Below, in pieces: positions 16,581-20,071 of a stretch of 20,071 nt of DNA (its first letter is position 1; each line of letters opens with the position of its first letter). The notes beneath the pieces are model-generated. The model did no database searches and was not told the DNA's origin. It worked only from the letters and a program-made list of their open reading frames with translations. The position numbers and the translations under genes were made by a program. The stretch lies in NCBI GenBank assembly GCA_964428215.1, contig CAYRXO010000049.1:1-20071 (forward strand). Reading direction: 5' to 3'. Origin of the DNA: Accumulibacter sp964428215 (GTDB taxonomy: Bacteria; Pseudomonadota; Gammaproteobacteria; Burkholderiales; Rhodocyclaceae).

Positions 16581-17222
16581 AGACACAGTCCGCCGATCAG
16601 GCTTGCGGACGACCAGACCAATCAGCGCCGAGCGTCCACAATGGCCGAGCCCCTCGCAGATCTCATCCTCATACTCGACCAGATCTTCGATCTGCCAGTC
16701 GGCAAAAGCGCCGCGCAACAGATCTGGCGTATATAGATTATCGACTGCCGATGGGCCGCCGCTGCGATAGTCGATCTGGCGGGGCGTGTAGCCTTGCAGC
16801 AGCAGGCGTCCGCCGGGCCGAACGAGTCGTCGCAGGCTGTCGAACTGCCGCGGACGTTCCGTAGGACCGACGAACTGGACGAAGATGGCCACTACCCAGT
16901 CGAAAGTCTCGACCAGTTCGACCGGCGGCCAGTCGTCGGCCAGCATGTCGGCCAGTAGAAAACGCACGGTGACCTGTCTTGCGGCGGCCAGCCGTCGCGC
17001 TTTGGCTAGCGCTGGCGCGGATATTTCGACTGCGGTGGTCTGCAGACCCAGTTCGGCGAGCCAGACCGAGTTTCGACCTTCCCCATCGGCGACGGCCAGC
17101 GCGGTCATACCCGGGCGAAACAGCTGCGCCCGGTGTGCCAGAAAACGGTTCGGCGCCGTCCCGAACAGATAATCATCACCTACAGCGCGGTAGCGCTCGC
17201 TCCAGATTTTTTCCTGATCCAT
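16545..17222 (-). CDS. Class I SAM-dependent methyltransferase (TehB-like), tail replaced by IS sequence
   Basis: The 225-residue protein has motif I as VADGEGRNSV (43-52), an acidic residue Glu66 after strand 2 (AVEIS), ADM at 91-93, the motif IV-like VVAIFVQFVGP and the post-motif RLVRPGGRLLLQGY. It resembles the small TehB/UbiE-like methyltransferases often annotated in tellurite or thiol methylation; the substrate here is unknown. I chose the ATG at 17222 (MDQEKIWSERY), the normal family start; the frame is open upstream to a stop at 17481 but that part looks non-homologous. The last 13 or so residues (from about 16589 on) are encoded by the end of the IS remnant, so the native C-terminus was lost or replaced. 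The core fold appears complete. Confidence 0.85.
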   Translation of the reverse strand: MDQEKIWSERYRAVGDDYLFGTAPNRFLAHRAQLFRPGMTALAVADGEGRNSVWLAELGLQTTAVEISAPALAKARRLAAARQVTVRFLLADMLADDWPPVELVETFDWVVAIFVQFVGPTERPRQFDSLRRLVRPGGRLLLQGYTPRQIDYRSGGPSAVDNLYTPDLLRGAFADWQIEDLVEYEDEICEGLGHCGRSALIGLVVRKPDRRTVSGSLSDLGSGKP

Positions 17223-17480
17223 TCCGTGCCATAGCTTCCAGATAAGCGGCGTGTGCAGCCGGGCAACGGGATGATACTGATAATTCCCGCTGTTTCCCAC
17301 TTCCCATATCCGACTACCGTTGAACGCCGGTTCCACAGCCGCCAGGGCATGCAGCCGTGGTATAAGATGGTGCCATGGTCGCTTAGCGTCATTTTCGCCG
17401 CAAGGCGGGTTGTCGCCCTGGCGGTCGACCGGCGGGATGGAGTCGGTGACCAGGCAGTTGAGCGGGTTGAAGACCTGATT

Positions 17481-17630
17481 TTAGTCGCTGAAGTCGAGCG
17501 CCTGTATGGCTTTGCGCGCCTCATCGTTCGGCAGGGCCGGACCGAGAATGACGTATTTCCAGACCATTTGCATCAGCCCGCCGATGCTCACCGCCTGCGT
17601 CGGAATGATCTCGGCGTTGTCGGCGACGGT
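17481..17630 (-). pseudogene. C-terminal fragment of an unidentified protein
   Basis: In one minus-strand frame the sequence reads ADNAEIIPTQAVSIGGL, then MQMVWKYVILGPALPNDEAR and KAIQALDFSD before a TAA at 17481-17483. The composition is that of real protein, not of a shadow frame, but it has no start codon and a stop lies just upstream. I do not recognise the parent family. Confidence 0.4.
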
Positions 17631-17631
17631 G

Positions 17632-17709
17632 CACTGCTTCGTTCAACACAAGGTAATAAATCGCCGTCGATTGCCAATTCATGCCACCAGTCAAGCCTAT
17701 TGTTTTCAA
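17632..17709 (-). pseudogene. N-terminal fragment of an aspartate/glutamate racemase
   Basis: From a TTG at 17709 the frame reads MKTIGLTGGMNWQSTAIYYL followed by VLNEAV. This matches the start of the Asp/Glu racemase family (typically MKTIGLIGGMSWEST-YY--IN). After about 26 residues similarity ends and a different fragment follows in another frame. The catalytic cysteines are absent, so it is debris. Confidence 0.65.
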
Positions 17710-18088
17710 TGAAATACTTCCATAAATAGTCCGGGCATGCTGAAAAAAATCGATTGACTCAGAAGGGAATCCCTGTTTTTTTCTGAAAAACCAATGTTCG
17801 ATACCTGCGAAATAATGGAATGACTCTCGCCGACTCTCTCACTGCGCTGATTCGTTAAAATGAATTCGTGAACGAACAGGGTGAGGAAACGATTTTTTCG
17901 CTTAACCGATCGACAAGAATGAGTCAACAGTTAACAACGGATAATCGGAATTCAATTCATCCTGTAGAATCCCGTGGCCGGCAGTCCGGGCAGTTTGCGG
18001 GAACGCGGTGTATTCGGGGTATAAATCATAACTAATGGCACTGTCAGGTTCGGCCAACGCGCTTGACAGTCTTTGATAGGGGGTATTT

Positions 18089-18652
18089 ATGGCAGAACAG
18101 AAGCTGGGAAATCCTGCGGTGGTAGGTCTGGCAGGGTTTGGTCTGACGACAATGGTATTGCAGTTCCATAATGTCGGCTGGATGGGAATGGGGCCGGTGA
18201 TCTGGCTGGGTCTCATTTTTGGCGGACTGGCACAGATGATCGCCGGATTGCAGGAAATGAAGACTGGCAATAATTTCGGTTATTGCGCCTTCACAGCCTA
18301 CGGTTGTTTCTGGATTGCTTTGGCATTATTACTGATCGGCAACCACTACAATCTTTATACGTCGAGTAAAACCGACGTCGGCTGGTTTTTGATTGCCTGG
18401 ACAGCATTTACCGTCATCCTGTGGATCGGTTCGATGCGTGTCAGCAATGTCCTGGCGACAACTTTCACCTTGTTGTTGATCGGTTTCGTGCTGCTCGATC
18501 TGGCGCATTTCGGTTATCCCGATCTGACGGTTGTCGCCGGTTACGAGCTGATGGTTTGTGCCTCTCTGGCATGGTATGTGATGGCGCACATCATTTTTGC
18601 CGATCTGTTTGGTCGCGATGTCTTGCCGGTCGGCAAGCCGTGGATCGGTTGA
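18089..18652 (+). CDS. satP: Acetate/succinate-type transporter of the GPR1/FUN34/YaaH (SatP) family
   Basis: The 187-residue product is an inner-membrane protein with six hydrophobic segments (about 10-30, 37-54, 64-84, 97-115, 121-141, 150-172). The family signature is visible at the N-terminus as NPAVVGLAGFGLTT (residues 8-21), followed by the conserved GGLAQMIAGLQEMKTGNNFG and AFTAYGCFW motifs. Characterised relatives such as E. coli SatP take up acetate and succinate with protons. An excellent ribosome site (TAGGGGG, 18077-18083) precedes the ATG at 18089. The Cache-domain gene starts 61 bp downstream on the same strand and a terminator follows that gene, so the two probably share a transcript. 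Specificity for acetate is inferred from the family. Confidence 0.88.
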   Translation: MAEQKLGNPAVVGLAGFGLTTMVLQFHNVGWMGMGPVIWLGLIFGGLAQMIAGLQEMKTGNNFGYCAFTAYGCFWIALALLLIGNHYNLYTSSKTDVGWFLIAWTAFTVILWIGSMRVSNVLATTFTLLLIGFVLLDLAHFGYPDLTVVAGYELMVCASLAWYVMAHIIFADLFGRDVLPVGKPWIG

Positions 18653-18713
18653 TGCGTTAATCACCAATCGTCAAGTTGCAACTACCACCAAACGGAAACA
18701 AGGAGTCTCGTCA

Positions 18714-19265
18714 ATGAAAATCAAACAATTAATCGGCATGTTCAGCCTTATGGCCTGTACAGTGACGCCGCCGGTTCTGGCCGCCGGCACCGACATCGCC
18801 ACGGCGGAGGAAGCCATCAACAAGGTACGTGCGGCAGCCCGGTTTTTGCACGACAAAGGTTCTTCCGGATACGCCGAATTCAACTATCCCGAAAGCCGCT
18901 GGGTCTGGAAAGATAGTTACGTTTTCGTTTATGACTGTCGCAAGGACCGCATGATCGCTCACCCGTTGCGGCCGGATCTGGTCGGTCGGCCGATCATGCA
19001 GATCACCGACAACAGCGGCAAATTCATTTTCCGTGAGTTGTGCAAGGCGGGTAGCGAACCGCAGGGCGGCTGGGTGGAATACAGCTGGCCCAAGCCAGGC
19101 GCCGGACGTCTGTCGCGCAAGGCCTCGTACGCGATGACCGCCGACGTCAGTTTTGCCACCGGCATTCAGGTCAGCGCGGGTATCTACGATGAAAATATCA
19201 CCCTGCCGGAACTGAACAAATCGATCGAGAAAGTGTTCGATCCGAGCAAGTATCCGGCGTTGTAA
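18714..19265 (+). CDS. Periplasmic single Cache domain protein
   Basis: The 183-residue protein begins with a signal peptide (MKIKQLIGMFSLMACTVTPP, then VLAA, cut near residue 24). LMAC at 12-15 is a weak lipobox, so lipoprotein processing is possible. The rest is one small-ligand-binding Cache domain with the typical YVFVYDCRKDRMIAHP strand pair, LVGRP, ITDNSGK and the YSWPKPG motif (123-129). Cys75 and Cys110 could form a disulfide. No transmembrane anchor or signalling domain follows, so it is a free binding protein, not a chemoreceptor. A strong AAGGAG lies 8 bases before the ATG. Its place directly after a SatP-type transporter suggests it senses or delivers a small carboxylate; that link is inferred. 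Confidence 0.88.
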   Translation: MKIKQLIGMFSLMACTVTPPVLAAGTDIATAEEAINKVRAAARFLHDKGSSGYAEFNYPESRWVWKDSYVFVYDCRKDRMIAHPLRPDLVGRPIMQITDNSGKFIFRELCKAGSEPQGGWVEYSWPKPGAGRLSRKASYAMTADVSFATGIQVSAGIYDENITLPELNKSIEKVFDPSKYPAL

Positions 19266-19278
19266 TACGCGCTTCCGG

Positions 19279-19309
19279 GCGGACCCCGCACTCGACGGGG
19301 TCCGCTTTT
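19279..19309 (+). terminator. Rho-independent terminator after the Cache gene
   Basis: A perfect 10-bp stem (GCGGACCCCG / CGGGGTCCGC) with a 7-nt loop is followed by TTTT. It lies 13 bp after the Cache gene stop and ends the transporter-Cache unit. Confidence 0.93.
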
Positions 19310-19351
19310 CTCATCGGACATTTTCTTTTTGCCGTGTTTTGCCGATTATCG

Positions 19352-19531
19352 ATGAAACGTTCCAGCGCATTGTTGCCGCTTTCCCGCGAACATCATCAGG
19401 CATCGAGATCGGCACTGACCATCCCTTCCCTTGATGTCTCTGCCAATGCAGCCGCTGACTGTCGTCGCCGGGTCGCTTCTCGAGACGATGGCGAGCGAGC
19501 AAACTCAGCCGCATTGTCAGCAGGAAGATAG
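19352..19531 (+). pseudogene. Possible hemerythrin (HHE) domain remnant
   Basis: The frame from the ATG at 19352 begins MKRSSALLPLSREHHQASRS. This resembles the start of HHE hemerythrin-like proteins, where PLSREHH carries the first iron-binding His. After about 25 residues the resemblance stops, and the rest reads better in a second frame. The length (59 codons) is far below the usual 140 or more. I take it as decayed. Confidence 0.4.
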
Positions 19532-19699
19532 CGTCGCCTTGCCGTCGTTGACCGCGCCTGGTGACGTTGAGCGATGGATCAGCCGGGAGGTGACACGGGG
19601 ATGACAACCCACGGCACTATCGCTAACGCCCTGCCGGATCGCTGTCTTACCTGACCCGTGGGTCGTCGGAGCATGAGCACACACGCTCGGGGTACTGCT

Positions 19700-19942
19700 T
19701 TAGCCCGACCCTGCGCAACGGCGTCGCCGCCTTGCGCTTGTCCTGGCGGCACAACGGAACGCTTGTGGGAGGCGGGACACGCCAGTCGCCTGCCGGCCGA
19801 CGGCCGATAGCGCCCGTCGAGCACAACCGGATGCACTGAACCGGTCTGGGATTACTGGCTCGCTGAGCCGCCAGATGACTACTTCGAGAATCGACCCGTC
19901 GTCTCGGATCTCCTTGGATTGGGCAAGCAGCAGCGCCTTCAT
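19700..19942 (-). pseudogene. Truncated TumE-family (DUF6516) toxin gene
   Basis: From the ATG at 19942 the product starts MKALLLAQSKEIRDDGSILE, followed by VVIWRLSEPVIP. This fits the first 30 or so residues of TumE-type toxins of type II toxin-antitoxin pairs (MKA-LL---KE---DGSI-E-V-WR-P-PV). After residue 32 the sequence changes to an Arg/Ala-rich run without the expected HxxKYxLxYG segment, so the gene is broken. It starts 55 bp after an attC site in the matching direction, so it looks like a decayed integron cassette gene; toxin-antitoxin cassettes are common in chromosomal integrons. No antitoxin is seen. Confidence 0.5.
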
Positions 19943-19996
19943 GTATTGCATTATAGCAATACACCGCTTGGAAGTTTAGTGGCACCTGAATGCGCA

Positions 19997-20055
19997 GGCT
20001 AACGTTCGAGCTAAGCTGCCTGCCGTAGCGGGTCAGCTTGAGCGAGGGGTTAGGC
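19997..20055 (-). other. Integron attC site (59-base element)
   Basis: On the minus strand the element starts GCCTAAC (R'' box) and ends GTTAGCC (R' box). In between are CTCGCTCAAGCTGAC and CAGCTTAGCTCGAAC, which line up with the L'' and L' arms of classical attC sites such as that of aadA1. The arms pair into the usual imperfect hairpin. Its length is exactly 59 bp. Reading direction puts the next cassette at lower coordinates, where the TumE fragment begins. No integron integrase is in the window. Confidence 0.85.
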
Positions 20056-20071
20056 CTCACCGTAGTTTGCG

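Larger units (their letters stand above)
17223..18088. other. Degraded intergenic stretch with gene fragments
   Basis: About 870 bp hold no intact gene. The left half carries two short minus-strand protein fragments listed separately. The right half (about 17710-18088) is clearly more AT-rich and contains TTCGTT (17851-17856) / AACGAA (17871-17876), a 6-bp dyad 14 bp apart that encloses TTAAAAT. I see no convincing promoter for the transporter that follows. Confidence 0.6.
19310..19996. other. Gene debris between the terminator and the attC site
   Basis: Nearly 690 bp hold no intact gene. Besides the two fragments listed, there is a near-perfect 12-bp inverted repeat (GACAACCCACGG at 19603-19614 against CCGTGGGTCGTC at 19656-19667, one mismatch, 41 bp apart) with no T-run. 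Several overlapping open frames are present but none has family features throughout. Confidence 0.5.

Noticed and set aside
15934..16770. 278-codon plus-strand frame
   Set aside because: It runs through tRNA-Pro, the tRNA promoter and the IS remnant in the wrong frame.
17223..17480. N-terminal extension of the methyltransferase (frame open to 17481)
   Set aside because: No homologous N-terminal domain is recognised; the family start matches the ATG at 17222.
18032..18052. Sigma-54-like TGGCAC upstream of satP
   Set aside because: The -12 TTGC element is not at the required distance.
18089..18652. AmiS/UreI urea-amide channel as identity of the transporter
   Set aside because: The NPA-x-x-GL signature and the KTGNNFG / AFTAYG motifs are those of the YaaH/SatP family.
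1..20071. CRISPR arrays, rRNA genes, riboswitches
   Set aside because: No regularly spaced repeats, rRNA core sequences or recognisable riboswitch motifs were seen on either strand.

Overview
The window looks like a betaproteobacterial chromosome segment. The evidence is the guaB-guaA pair, the smpB / ratA-rnfH divergent block, a Pro-Arg-His tRNA cluster and moderately high GC. A Rhodocyclales or Accumulibacter-like host is my inference from the acetate-type transporter and the decayed mobile elements; no 16S gene is present to test it.

Left part (1-6018): the 5' end of a P4-type tyrosine integrase leaves the window at the left edge. It lies just downstream of guaA, whose 3' end is a common genomic-island insertion site, and four copies of a 10-bp repeat separate the two. 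Next come guaA and guaB (GMP synthesis, minus strand), a secreted DUF4124 protein, the ratA-rnfH operon divergent from smpB, and a FadR-type GntR regulator.

Centre (6181-15187): this is the main interest. A two-gene minus-strand operon encodes a 2550-residue fully reducing type I polyketide synthase (KS-AT-DH-inactive methyltransferase-ER-KR-ACP) and, one base after its stop, a PLP-dependent alpha-oxoamine synthase. The synthase has no thioesterase. The simplest model is an animal-FAS-like or fungal-HR-PKS-like chain builder whose saturated acyl chain is released by decarboxylative condensation with an amino acid, giving a long-chain alpha-amino ketone (a sphingoid-like base). The logic resembles the fumonisin FUM1/FUM8 pair but here it is in a bacterium.

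Right part (15188-20071): a leader of about 530 bp, then tRNA-His, tRNA-Arg and tRNA-Pro transcribed leftward from a clear stringent-type promoter. A broken IS1182-like transposase remnant follows and supplies the last residues of a SAM methyltransferase. A degraded stretch holds an Asp/Glu-racemase fragment. Then come a SatP/YaaH-family acetate-type transporter and a periplasmic single-Cache protein ending in a strong terminator. The right edge carries gene debris, a truncated TumE-like toxin gene and a 59-bp integron attC site, so this edge looks like an old cassette region.
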